Shown here: positions 1-5,290 of the stretch, in pieces | How positions within the stretch are numbered: the stretch's first letter is position 1 | How the letters are laid out: each line of letters opens with the position of its first letter | DNA from: JBBSMX01 sp038232935 | GTDB lineage: Bacteria; Bacteroidota; Rhodothermia; Rhodothermales; JANQRZ01 | Assembly (NCBI GenBank): GCA_038232935.1 | Contig: JBBSMX010000204.1 | Span: 1-5,291 of the forward strand | DNA length: 5,291 nt | Reading direction: 5' to 3' | Made by a program: the position numbers and the translations under genes | The notes under the pieces: model-generated | The model's database searches: none | Told to the model about the DNA's origin: nothing | The model's input: the letters and a program-made list of their open reading frames with translations, nothing else

Positions 1-41
1 GCGAGCGCGAGGGCGACGAGGAGGAAACGAAAGGGGCGCAT
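1..41 (-). CDS. 5' end of a probable exported protein (partial)
   Basis: Read on the minus strand from the ATG at 41-39, the first 13 codons give MRPFRFLLVALAL, and the frame runs off the window edge. A short basic start (two Arg) followed by an unbroken Leu/Val/Ala stretch looks like the beginning of a Sec signal peptide or an N-terminal membrane segment. The gene is divergent from bshA, with 128 bases between the two starts. No Shine-Dalgarno sequence precedes the ATG, as for the other genes here. Only the leader is visible, so no function can be given. The call rests on the signal-like composition and could be wrong if the true start lies elsewhere. Confidence 0.5.
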   Translation of the reverse strand, partial: MRPFRFLLVALAL

Positions 42-169
42 GGGCTGTGGGGGTTAAGGAATCGTCAACCGAGGGGTGAGGGGCATCGGGGTCCGGCGAG
101 GCAGGCAACTTATCGGCGGCGGGCGGAGTTTCCAAAGCCTCACGCTTCTGCCCAGCGATCTATTTCTCT
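42..169. promoter_or_regulatory. Divergent intergenic region upstream of bshA
   Basis: These 128 bases separate the start of the minus-strand exported protein from the start of bshA, so promoters for both should lie here. I could not pick a convincing promoter hexamer pair for either direction. The stretch just before the bshA start (about 150-169) is pyrimidine-rich and contains TATTTCTCT. It has no AGGAGG-like site, which fits hosts that initiate translation without Shine-Dalgarno pairing. The assignment comes from gene arrangement only. Confidence 0.35.
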
Positions 170-1345
170 ATGCGCATCGGCATCACCTGTTACCCGACCT
201 ACGGCGGTTCCGGCGTCGTCGCCACCGAGCTCGGCAAGGCGCTCGCGCGGCGCGGCCACGAGATCCACTTCATCGCCTACGCCCCGCCGCAGCGCCTCGC
301 CCACGTCACCGAGCGTATCTACTTCCACGAGGTCCGGGTCAACACGTACCCCCTCTTCGAGTACCCGCCCTACTCGCTCGCGCTCACGAGCAAGATGATC
401 GACGTGGTGAAGCACGAGAAGCTCGACCTCCTCCACGTCCACTACGCGATTCCCCACGCGACGAGCGCGGTGCTCGCCCGGCAGATCCTCGCCTGCGAGG
501 GCGTCCGCATCCCCGTCGCCACGACGCTGCACGGCACCGACATCACGCTCGTCGGGCAGGACCCGTCGTTCGCCCCCGTCGTCACCCACGCCATCAACGC
601 GAGCGACGGCGTCACGGCCGTCTCGGACTACCTCCGCCACGAGACCCACCACCACTTCGACGTGGAGCGGCCCATCGAGGTGATCCCGAACTTCGTGGAC
701 ACCGAGCGCTTCACGCGGCAGGAGAAGGGGCACTTCAAGCAGGCGATTGCCCCGAACGGCGAGAAGCTGCTCATCCACGTCTCCAACTTCCGCGAGGTCA
801 AGCGCGCTGCCGACGTGGTCCGCGTCTTCCACCGGCTGCACGAGGAGGCCCGCGACGGCGGCCCCGGCGTCAAGCTGCTGCTCGTCGGCGACGGGCCGGA
901 CCGGGCGACGTGCGAGGCGCTCGCCCGCGAGCTCGGTGTCTACGGCGACGTCCGGTTCCTCGGCAAGCAGGAGCCCGTCGAGGAGATCCTCTCGGTTGCC
1001 GACGTGTTCCTGATGCCTTCCGGCTCGGAGACGTTCGGCCTCGCCGCGCTCGAAGCGATGGCCTGCGGCGTCCCCGTCGTATCGAGTGACATCGGCGGGT
1101 TGCCCGAGCTGAACGTGGACGGCGAGACCGGCTTCCTCTGTCCGCTCGCTGACATAGACTGCCTCACCGACGCGACGCGCCGCATCCTCCACGACGACGA
1201 CCTCCACGAGCGGATGAGCGACGCCGCCCGCCGCCGCGCCGTCGAGCAGTTCGACATCGAGCGCATCGTGCCGCAGTACGAGGCCTTTTACGAAGAGATG
1301 GTCGAGCGGGTCGGACACGCCGAAGTCGTCGGCGACTGCGACTAG
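170..1345 (+). CDS. bshA: N-acetyl-alpha-D-glucosaminyl L-malate synthase BshA
   Basis: A cytoplasmic GT4-family (GT-B fold) retaining glycosyltransferase that joins GlcNAc from UDP-GlcNAc to L-malate. This is the first step of bacillithiol synthesis, followed in known pathways by BshB deacetylase and BshC cysteine ligase. The 391 residues are close to the usual length of about 375-385. Visible BshA-type motifs are MRIGITCYPTYGGSGVVATELG at the N-terminus (glycine loop at 12-15), HVHYAIPHA at 89-97, TTLHGTDITLVG at 118-129, a VIPNFVDTERF linker at 171-181, NFREVKR at 206-212 and LLLVGDGPD at 236-244. The donor-site SGSETFGLAALEAMACG at 284-300 carries the GT4 E-x7-E pair (E287, E295). The start is chosen because the conserved family N-terminus begins exactly at this ATG; the same frame upstream adds nothing family-like. 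The next gene starts 3 bases after the stop, so the two are probably cotranscribed. bshB and bshC are not in the window. Confidence 0.95.
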   Translation: MRIGITCYPTYGGSGVVATELGKALARRGHEIHFIAYAPPQRLAHVTERIYFHEVRVNTYPLFEYPPYSLALTSKMIDVVKHEKLDLLHVHYAIPHATSAVLARQILACEGVRIPVATTLHGTDITLVGQDPSFAPVVTHAINASDGVTAVSDYLRHETHHHFDVERPIEVIPNFVDTERFTRQEKGHFKQAIAPNGEKLLIHVSNFREVKRAADVVRVFHRLHEEARDGGPGVKLLLVGDGPDRATCEALARELGVYGDVRFLGKQEPVEEILSVADVFLMPSGSETFGLAALEAMACGVPVVSSDIGGLPELNVDGETGFLCPLADIDCLTDATRRILHDDDLHERMSDAARRRAVEQFDIERIVPQYEAFYEEMVERVGHAEVVGDCD

Positions 1346-1348
1346 GGC

Positions 1349-2500
1349 ATGGGCACCGACGACCGACAGACCAACGGAAGCGGCGGGAGCGGCAACGGGC
1401 GGCGCCCGTCCCCCATCCGCAACCTCATCTCGAAGAAGAAGGAGACGTACCCCGTCAGCGACTTCCTCGGCGAGTACCTCGAGCGCTACGACCGCCTCCA
1501 CGAGTCCGGCGTCCGCTACGAGAACCTCCTCCGCTACGACAACGCCGTCGCCCTCTACGACGAGCACGGCGGCGACACGCTCTGGAGCACGGTGTTCTAC
1601 GGGCCGGCCGAGATGCGCGACATCCACGAGCACCTCCGCCTCACCTACGCCCTGCTCAAGTCTGACGGCGACCTCTCCACCGTCGAGCACCTCTACGTCG
1701 ACCGGATCGACCTCTGCCTCTACGGCAACACGCTCCCCTTCCGCGTCCGCATCGTCAACCGGCTCAACGAGAACTTCGACTACTTCTACGTCAAGCGCGT
1801 CGATGCGAACCGGGTCTACGGGCTGGAGCTCGAACACATCCTCTCGCCCAACCGGATCACCTACTTCATCTCCGGGCAGACGCTCATCGAGGAGCACATC
1901 ATCGGCATCCCCGGCGACGCGTTCATGCGCGAGACGATGCCCGAGAACCGGTTCGACCAGGTCCGCCTCGCGAAGGAGTTCGTGAAGTTCAACGAGCGCT
2001 GCTTCGTCCGCCTCCTAGGGGACATGCACTCGGGCAACTTCGTGATCGATATCACGCCGGACTTCGAGAAGATGCAGTACCGGATGCGCCCGCTCGACTT
2101 CGACCAGCAGAGCCACCACTGGCGGAAGCAGGTCTACCTCCCGCAGTTCTACCCGCAGAACAACGCCATCATCTCCGTCGGCATGGAGTTCATGGGGCCG
2201 ACGACGGTCGATCAGTACCAGCGCGAGGAGCGGGCGCTGATCGCCAACCGCCTCCGCGTCAGCCACGGCCGCTACAGCGCGATTATGGACGTGATGCGCG
2301 AAGACCTCATCGCCCCCGCCGATCACGTGCAGAAGCTCGGCCAGCAGCTCGCCGAGCACTACGACGACCACACCTTCGCCGACTGTGACACGATGGGCGA
2401 GCTCGTCCACGCCTCGCTCGAACGCCTCCTCCAGCGCACCGAGCCTGCGTCGGCCTACCTCCTCAACAACCCCATCCCGACCGTCGACCCGATGGGGTGA
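1349..2500 (+). CDS. Uncharacterised protein with kinase-like (APH-type) catalytic motifs
   Basis: A 383-residue soluble protein with no signal peptide or membrane segment; I do not recognise a named family. The first 25 or so residues are Gly/Ser/Arg-rich and look disordered. The middle resembles a kinase-like fold. FYVKRVD (146-152) could supply the nucleotide-binding Lys (K149). LIEEHIIGIPG (179-189) resembles a hinge. LLGDMHSGNFVID (222-234) looks like the catalytic loop of aminoglycoside phosphotransferase-type enzymes (G-D-x-H-x-G-N; D225, N230). RPLDFDQQ (247-254) resembles the following metal-binding D-x-D. The C-terminal part (about 285-365) is predicted helical by eye. No clear glycine-rich nucleotide loop is visible, so activity is uncertain. 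The ATG lies 3 bases after the bshA stop, with GC and codon use like bshA, which argues for one operon. A role in thiol metabolism would be guilt by association only. I am confident this is a real gene, moderately confident of the kinase-like fold, and cannot name a substrate. Confidence 0.75.
   Translation: MGTDDRQTNGSGGSGNGRRPSPIRNLISKKKETYPVSDFLGEYLERYDRLHESGVRYENLLRYDNAVALYDEHGGDTLWSTVFYGPAEMRDIHEHLRLTYALLKSDGDLSTVEHLYVDRIDLCLYGNTLPFRVRIVNRLNENFDYFYVKRVDANRVYGLELEHILSPNRITYFISGQTLIEEHIIGIPGDAFMRETMPENRFDQVRLAKEFVKFNERCFVRLLGDMHSGNFVIDITPDFEKMQYRMRPLDFDQQSHHWRKQVYLPQFYPQNNAIISVGMEFMGPTTVDQYQREERALIANRLRVSHGRYSAIMDVMREDLIAPADHVQKLGQQLAEHYDDHTFADCDTMGELVHASLERLLQRTEPASAYLLNNPIPTVDPMG
2470..2497 (+). 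terminator. Possible hairpin at the end of the bshA operon
   Basis: A perfect 7-base inverted repeat, CCCCATC (2470-2476) and GATGGGG (2491-2497), encloses a 14-base loop that itself contains the palindrome GTCGAC. It lies over the last codons of the kinase-like gene and ends immediately before its TGA stop. No T-run follows, so it is not a classical intrinsic terminator. It could be an RNA 3'-end stabilising stem, or chance in GC-rich coding DNA. Confidence 0.25.
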
Positions 2501-2505
2501 GGGTT

Positions 2506-2519
2506 GGTCCGTGGTCCGT
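2506..2519. repeat. Tandem 7-base duplication GGTCCGT x2
   Basis: Two perfect adjacent copies of GGTCCGT lie in the 64-base spacer between the bshA operon and the toxin-antitoxin pair, inside a G/T-rich stretch. This is a very short repeat with no assigned role. It may mark slippage or a recombination scar at the boundary of the accessory segment. Confidence 0.4.
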
Positions 2520-2550
2520 TGTGGGTTGGCGGCACCGACGGGATACTTTG
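2519..2550 (+). promoter_or_regulatory. Weak Bacteroidota-type promoter candidate for the DUF433 gene
   Basis: TACTTTG at 2544-2550 resembles the Bacteroidota -7 box (TAnnTTTG) with one base missing. A TTG at 2519-2521 could act as the -33 element with a 22-base spacer. The ATG of the DUF433 gene follows 14 bases after the box, implying a very short leader. The match is imperfect and the assignment depends on the host being Bacteroidota-like. Confidence 0.25.
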
Positions 2551-2564
2551 CCGTATCATCCGGC

Positions 2565-2804
2565 ATGAACTGGCGCGATTACATCGTATCGACCCCGGAC
2601 GTGATCGGCGGCAAGCCGCGCGTCGATGGCACACGCCTCGGCGTGGCCTTTCTGCTCGACCTCTTCGCGCAGGGCTGGACGCAGCAGCAGGTGCTGGAGA
2701 GCTACCCGCATCTCACCGAAGAGGCGCTCCGCGCTGTCTTTGCCTTCGCTGCCGAGACCTCGGAAGAAGAGATGGCATTTGCTGTTCAGCAGGGCAAGAC
2801 TTAG
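2565..2804 (+). CDS. DUF433 family protein, probable antitoxin of a DUF433/DUF5615 pair
   Basis: A 79-residue protein matching the whole DUF433 (COG2442) pattern. It has YIVSTPDVIGGKPRVDGTRL (6-25) with the family's G-G-K-P-x-x-x-G-T-R core, then FLLDLFAQGWTQQQVLESYPHLTEEALRAVFAFAAE (29-64), the helical part with the typical G-x-(T/S)-x-x-x-(I/V)-L-x-x-Y-P-x-L-(T/S) signature. The family is a small helix-turn-helix-like domain, commonly encoded just before a PIN-like DUF5615 protein and predicted to be its antitoxin and possibly its repressor. The start at MNWRDYI is chosen because the family N-terminus begins there. An upstream in-frame ATG at 2385 would overlap the preceding gene by more than 100 bases and adds low-complexity Ser/Arg sequence. 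The partner gene starts 131 bases downstream, a wider gap than usual. A stand-alone DUF433 regulator is possible but less likely given that neighbour. Confidence 0.88.
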   Translation: MNWRDYIVSTPDVIGGKPRVDGTRLGVAFLLDLFAQGWTQQQVLESYPHLTEEALRAVFAFAAETSEEEMAFAVQQGKT

Positions 2805-2935
2805 ATTGGCACTCAGCTTCACCGTCCCAGGAATAACCTGACGGCGTGACATGGCGATAGCCACCGATTACCGCAATAAGCCGGTCATTCCTCTCATCAG
2901 AGAGTTCAATGGCTGGCTTTTCTCATTGACAGCCT

Positions 2936-3292
2936 ATGCGTTTCCTCGCAGACGAACACCTCCCTCTCCCGAGCATCCGACTGCTGCGTGAAGCAGGCCA
3001 CGACGTGACCGCTGTGGCCGAGCAAGCACCCGGCGTAAACGATCCGAACGTGTTGGCGCAGGCGTGCGAGTCCGACCGCATCCTTCTCACGTTCGACAGC
3101 GACTTCGGAAGGCTGTTGTTCATCGAGCAACAGCCTCCACCGCTCGGCGTCGTTTATCTCCGTTTCGCCCAGCGGACGCCGACCGAAGCCGCCGAGCTAC
3201 TTTTGGGTTTGATACGGAGCGGCGTTCCGTTGGAGAATCGCTTTACTACCGTCCGGCGTGACCGCGTTCGCCAGCGTCCGCTGCCGTCGTAG
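2936..3292 (+). CDS. DUF5615 family PIN-like nuclease, probable toxin
   Basis: A 118-residue protein with the DUF5615 (COG4634) layout. MRFLADEHLPLP at the start carries the first acidic pair (D6, E7). LLREAGHDVTAV (16-27) and GVNDPNVLAQACESDRILLTFDSDFGRLL (33-61) follow, with acidic residues D36, D54 and D56 at the expected PIN-like metal-site positions. GVVYLRF (71-77) is the usual core strand. The family is predicted to be a metal-dependent RNase toxin held in check by a DUF433 antitoxin, which lies upstream here. All expected acidic residues are present, so it looks intact. The basic tail TTVRRDRVRQRPLP fits the family's C-terminus (usually a strand with Arg-rich end). The start is fixed because an in-frame TGA lies 12 bases upstream. 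TTGACA sits at 2926-2931, too near the start to be its own -35 box. The gene is convergent with the small gene on the other strand. Confidence 0.88.
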   Translation: MRFLADEHLPLPSIRLLREAGHDVTAVAEQAPGVNDPNVLAQACESDRILLTFDSDFGRLLFIEQQPPPLGVVYLRFAQRTPTEAAELLLGLIRSGVPLENRFTTVRRDRVRQRPLPS

Positions 3293-3337
3293 GATTCGGC
3301 TGCTAAGGGATGGGATGGTGTCACGCCCCTTCGAATC
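3293..3337. terminator. Candidate bidirectional hairpin between convergent genes
   Basis: GATTCG (3293-3298) pairs with CGAATC (3332-3337), and AAGGG (3305-3309) pairs with CCCTT (3327-3331). Together they form an 11-pair stem with a 6-base bulge on the left side and a 17-base loop. It begins directly after the stop of the DUF5615 gene and overlaps the stop codon of the opposing gene, where a shared terminator would be expected. No long T-run is present on either side. TTCGGC (3295-3300) could pair instead with GCCGAA (3343-3348). Confidence 0.3.
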
Positions 3338-3692
3338 AGGGTGCCGAACCCGCAGCGTTGAGCATCGCCACGACGGCTGCCGGGTCCTCCACCTCGATCA
3401 CGAGCTGGCTGTAGTCCTGATCGTTGAGGTCGACGACCACGGTGTTTGCCGCGTCGTGCACGTCCCAGAAGATCCGCTGCCCGTCGCGGTAGAAGGTGCC
3501 GGCGGTGAGGAGGCCGGGGACACTCGTGCCGGGCACGCGCCACTCTTTCCAGCCGCGCACCGCCTCCGGGTCATGACGAGCGCCGAGCACACTGGCTCGC
3601 GGCACGTCGAGGCGGCTTTTGAAGGCCCAGAGTTGGTAGAGCCCCTGAACGCCGAACACGACGATATCGTCTTCTATGCGAACGTTGACCAT
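3336..3692 (-). CDS. Conserved hypothetical protein, possibly PH-like domain
   Basis: A 118-residue soluble protein. It alternates short beta-strand-like segments: NVRIEDDIVVFGV (3-15), LWAFKSRLDVP (21-31), SVLGARHDP (34-42), the glycine/proline-rich RVPGTSVPGLLTAGTFYRDG (52-71), QRIFWDVHDAANTVVVDL (72-89) and SQLVIEVEDP (95-104). It ends with a short helix, AAVVAMLNAAG. This matches from memory a widespread small hypothetical family in Gram-positive and other bacteria, with the L-W-A-x-K-S-R-L and F-W-D-V-H motifs. The all-beta pattern with one C-terminal helix would suit a pleckstrin-homology-like fold. No catalytic residues are obvious and the function is unknown. The start at MVNVRIED fits the family N-terminus. 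The gene stands alone, convergent with the DUF5615 gene, and has an insertion sequence about 136 bases beyond its start. Confidence 0.7.
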   Translation of the reverse strand: MVNVRIEDDIVVFGVQGLYQLWAFKSRLDVPRASVLGARHDPEAVRGWKEWRVPGTSVPGLLTAGTFYRDGQRIFWDVHDAANTVVVDLNDQDYSQLVIEVEDPAAVVAMLNAAGSAP

Positions 3693-3828
3693 GGCGGTAG
3701 AGAGCTACGAGGAAGTACCAACTGACCTGTCCGTGCGGGGAGTTGAGGCCGCCGGCTTGCCTATGGTACAACTCAGGTCACAAACGCGCGAGGAGGTTCG
3801 CCCCCGCTCGTAGCCGACTCGCACTTAT

Positions 3829-3845
3829 CTCGACTTTGGCCCTAT
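3829..3845 (+). repeat. Left terminal inverted repeat of the IS
   Basis: CTCGACTTTGGCCCTAT matches the right end in inverted orientation at 15 of 17 positions. The transposase stop codon (TAG on the minus strand, bases 3844-3842) lies inside this repeat, so the reading frame runs into the element's end. Confidence 0.8.
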
Positions 3846-3858
3846 GCGGCATAGGCCA
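3837..3858. repeat. Palindrome over the transposase stop and left IS end
   Basis: CCTATG (3841-3846) and CATAGG (3850-3855) are perfect inverted copies around a 3-base CGG loop. With C3840 bulged, the stem extends by TGG (3837-3839) against CCA (3856-3858), giving nine pairs in all. The hairpin spans the end of the transposase frame and the inner part of the left terminal repeat. It could act as a transcript terminator for the transposase, limit read-through across the end, or be part of the transposase-binding end. Confidence 0.5.
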
Positions 3859-5215
3859 GCGTAGCGCTCATGCGCTCAAAGACACCTTCCGGGATTTTCT
3901 GCCTCTCGGTCTCTGAACCGGATATCTCAAAAAGGCTCTGCCGCCACAGCGCCACTCGCACGGCCGCCAGCGCATCGCTGAACGTCGGCTCCCCCTTGCG
4001 GTACCACGCGCTCTGCCGAACACGCAGCTCCCCCGAGCCGTGGAGCCCATCGGCTGCCAGTACCACGACCGAGAAGAGCCCGAGCCCGCCGCCGACGGCG
4101 GCGGTGCACGGCGTCGTCCGCAGGATCGCCAGCGCCGACCACTGTCGCTGCGTCTCAACGCCGAGGTGACGGCGGACCTCCGCGAACGTCACCTCCACAC
4201 GCCACCGCCGGACGTACCACCCGACGATCTCGACCGGCCTCGCGCCCTGATCGGTCGAGAGGAACCCTTTGGGCTCGACCTCTCCACTCGGGTCGCGTAC
4301 GAGCACCCACCGCAGCGGTACGACCGGCATTCCGGTGTGGTACCACACGGCCGTCCCGGTGGCGATCTCCACCTCGCGCTCGCACTCGCCGTACCACCGG
4401 CTGATCACGACGCGCCGCCACCGTGTCGCGGGATCGGCCACGCGCGCGGCCAGCGTCGGCTGCCGCGCCCCCTTCTTGCGGGGGCGTCCGAGCTGCCCCG
4501 GACGCCTCGGCTGGGCGGGGTCGTAGAGCGCAGCGTCGAGCCGGAGCCGGGGCACGAGGCAGACGTGCTCGCACACGGCCGCCAGCAGTCGGAGGGCCGC
4601 GAAGCCGGTGTCGGCCACCACGACGACGCGGCGCTGGGGCGCGATGGCACGGAGCCAGCGTGCGACTTGGAGTACGGCTTGGCGGGCGTGGTCGGTGAGC
4701 TTCTTGGCCGTGCGCCCACGCCGCGTGTAGTAGCGCTCGCTCGGGGCGAGCACTGTCAGGAACGGGAGCGCCCAGGCGCGCCCGGCCCATGGGACCTCGG
4801 CAAGGACCGAGAGGCTGAGCCAGCGCAGCCCCGAGGCCTTGACGAAGTGGCCTCGGCTGCTGCGGACAGGGTCGCGGTAGATGCCGCGTGCCTCGATCCT
4901 CGGCCCCCAGCGCCGCTCCACCGTGTCATCGAGCCCGACGATGAGCGGGCCCTCAGCGGCGAAGCGCTCGACGAGGAGGCCGAGCAGCACGCGGGCGGCC
5001 TCCAGGCCGGACCAGCGGGCGCGGCTGAGGACGCGGTGGTAGGCCGAGAAGGAGTCGTCGTCGCGGCCAGTGACGCGGAGGGCGGCCGTGACGGTCCGGG
5101 TACGAACGGCAAGCAGCGCACCGACGGTAAGGACGAGGGCGCGCTCGAAGACGGCGTTGGAGAAGAGCGGGCGAAAAGCTATCATGACAGCAGCGAGGGC
5201 GGGGGGCAGCGACAT
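3842..5215 (-). CDS. DDE transposase, IS4/IS701-like
   Basis: A 457-residue transposase that would cut and join the ends of the surrounding element. The N-terminal part (about 1-85) includes FSAYHRVLSRARWSG (56-70), typical of the DNA-binding region of this group. The RNase H-like core carries GLDDTVERRWG (94-104, first acidic residue D96 or D97), then GIYRDPVRSSRGHFVKASGLRW (111-132). VVVVADTGFAALRLL (197-211) supplies the second acidic residue, D202. WYVRRWRVEVTFAEVRRHLGVE (333-354) fits the Y-x2-R-x3-E-x6-K/R signature as Y334, R337, E341, R348, with E341 as third catalytic residue. The insertion between the second D and the E holds the RPGQLGRPRKKG basic patch (238-249). The frame is intact and ends inside the left terminal repeat. 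The start at MSLPPAL gives 60 bases to the right terminal repeat; a second in-frame ATG (residue 11) is an alternative. The family could be named IS701 or an IS4 subgroup. Confidence 0.9.
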   Translation of the reverse strand: MSLPPALAAVMIAFRPLFSNAVFERALVLTVGALLAVRTRTVTAALRVTGRDDDSFSAYHRVLSRARWSGLEAARVLLGLLVERFAAEGPLIVGLDDTVERRWGPRIEARGIYRDPVRSSRGHFVKASGLRWLSLSVLAEVPWAGRAWALPFLTVLAPSERYYTRRGRTAKKLTDHARQAVLQVARWLRAIAPQRRVVVVADTGFAALRLLAAVCEHVCLVPRLRLDAALYDPAQPRRPGQLGRPRKKGARQPTLAARVADPATRWRRVVISRWYGECEREVEIATGTAVWYHTGMPVVPLRWVLVRDPSGEVEPKGFLSTDQGARPVEIVGWYVRRWRVEVTFAEVRRHLGVETQRQWSALAILRTTPCTAAVGGGLGLFSVVVLAADGLHGSGELRVRQSAWYRKGEPTFSDALAAVRVALWRQSLFEISGSETERQKIPEGVFERMSATLAYAA

Positions 5216-5250
5216 CGGGAGGTCCGTTTGGAGACAGATCCTCCGGTGTA

Positions 5251-5267
5251 CGAGGCCTCCCGCCTCG
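5251..5267. repeat. Short hairpin in the transposase leader
   Basis: CGAGGC (5251-5256) and GCCTCG (5262-5267) form a perfect 6-pair stem with a 5-base loop. It lies between the right terminal repeat and the transposase start. It may be a leader hairpin that reduces translation of transcripts entering from outside, as known for some insertion sequences, or chance. Confidence 0.4.
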
Positions 5268-5273
5268 CGTTCA

Positions 5274-5290
5274 AAAGGGCCAAAGTCCAG
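5274..5290 (-). repeat. Right terminal inverted repeat of the IS
   Basis: Read on the minus strand, this gives CTGGACTTTGGCCCTTT, the partner of the left end with two mismatches. TTTTGAAC just inside could serve as an upstream promoter box for the transposase. No good -10 follows at normal spacing (TACACC is the nearest candidate), so no promoter is called. Confidence 0.8.

Larger units (their letters stand above)
3829..5290 (-). mobile_element. Insertion sequence, IS4/IS701-like, apparently complete
   Basis: An element of about 1.46 kb bounded by terminal inverted repeats and holding one long DDE transposase gene. The left end reads CTCGACTTTGGCCCTAT (3829-3845). The right end, read inward on the opposite strand, gives CTGGACTTTGGCCCTTT (5290-5274). 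They agree at 15 of 17 positions, with an uninterrupted 12-base core GACTTTGGCCCT. The transposase fills nearly all of the interior without frameshift or premature stop, so the element may be active. The exact outer borders are uncertain by a few bases. Only one base of right flank remains, so the target-site duplication cannot be read; the base C at 5291 would allow a 5-base duplication CTTAT or a 7-base CACTTAT next to the left end. Family naming is from the transposase and is tentative. Confidence 0.82.

Noticed and set aside
76..1089. A 337-codon plus-strand frame overlapping bshA in another register
   Set aside because: The product is almost entirely Arg/Pro/Ala/His and mirrors bshA codons out of frame.
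140..1897. A 585-codon open frame on the minus strand opposite bshA and the kinase-like gene
   Set aside because: It is antisense to two well-supported genes. Its product is a repetitive Val/Asp/Glu/Arg-rich sequence with no family motif, as expected from antisense frames in GC-rich DNA.
2015..2566. A 183-codon minus-strand frame opposite the end of the kinase-like gene
   Set aside because: Low-complexity Val/Glu/Arg composition and complete overlap with a better-supported gene mark it as an antisense shadow.
2926..2931. TTGACA as a -35 promoter box for the toxin
   Set aside because: It lies 4 bases before the toxin ATG, so any transcript from it would start inside the coding sequence.
3293..3348. 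A tRNA-like TTCGAATC T-loop motif
   Set aside because: The T-stem pairs fail at three of five positions including the invariant G53-C61 pair. The outer complementary arms TTCGGC/GCCGAA are only 54 bases apart, too short for a tRNA, and no anticodon arm could be drawn.
3258..3725. A 155-codon plus-strand frame opposite the small minus-strand gene
   Set aside because: It is antisense to a protein with recognisable conserved motifs, overlaps the end of the DUF5615 gene, and shows no domain of its own.
3691..3813. A 40-codon plus-strand frame starting MAVESYEEVPTD
   Set aside because: It is short, starts over the opposing gene's start, ends in a basic tail with no recognisable motif, and has no ribosome-binding or promoter support.
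4155..4790. A 211-codon minus-strand frame inside the IS in another register
   Set aside because: It is an Arg/Pro/Ala-rich shadow of the transposase frame, and no slippery site suggesting programmed frameshifting was seen.
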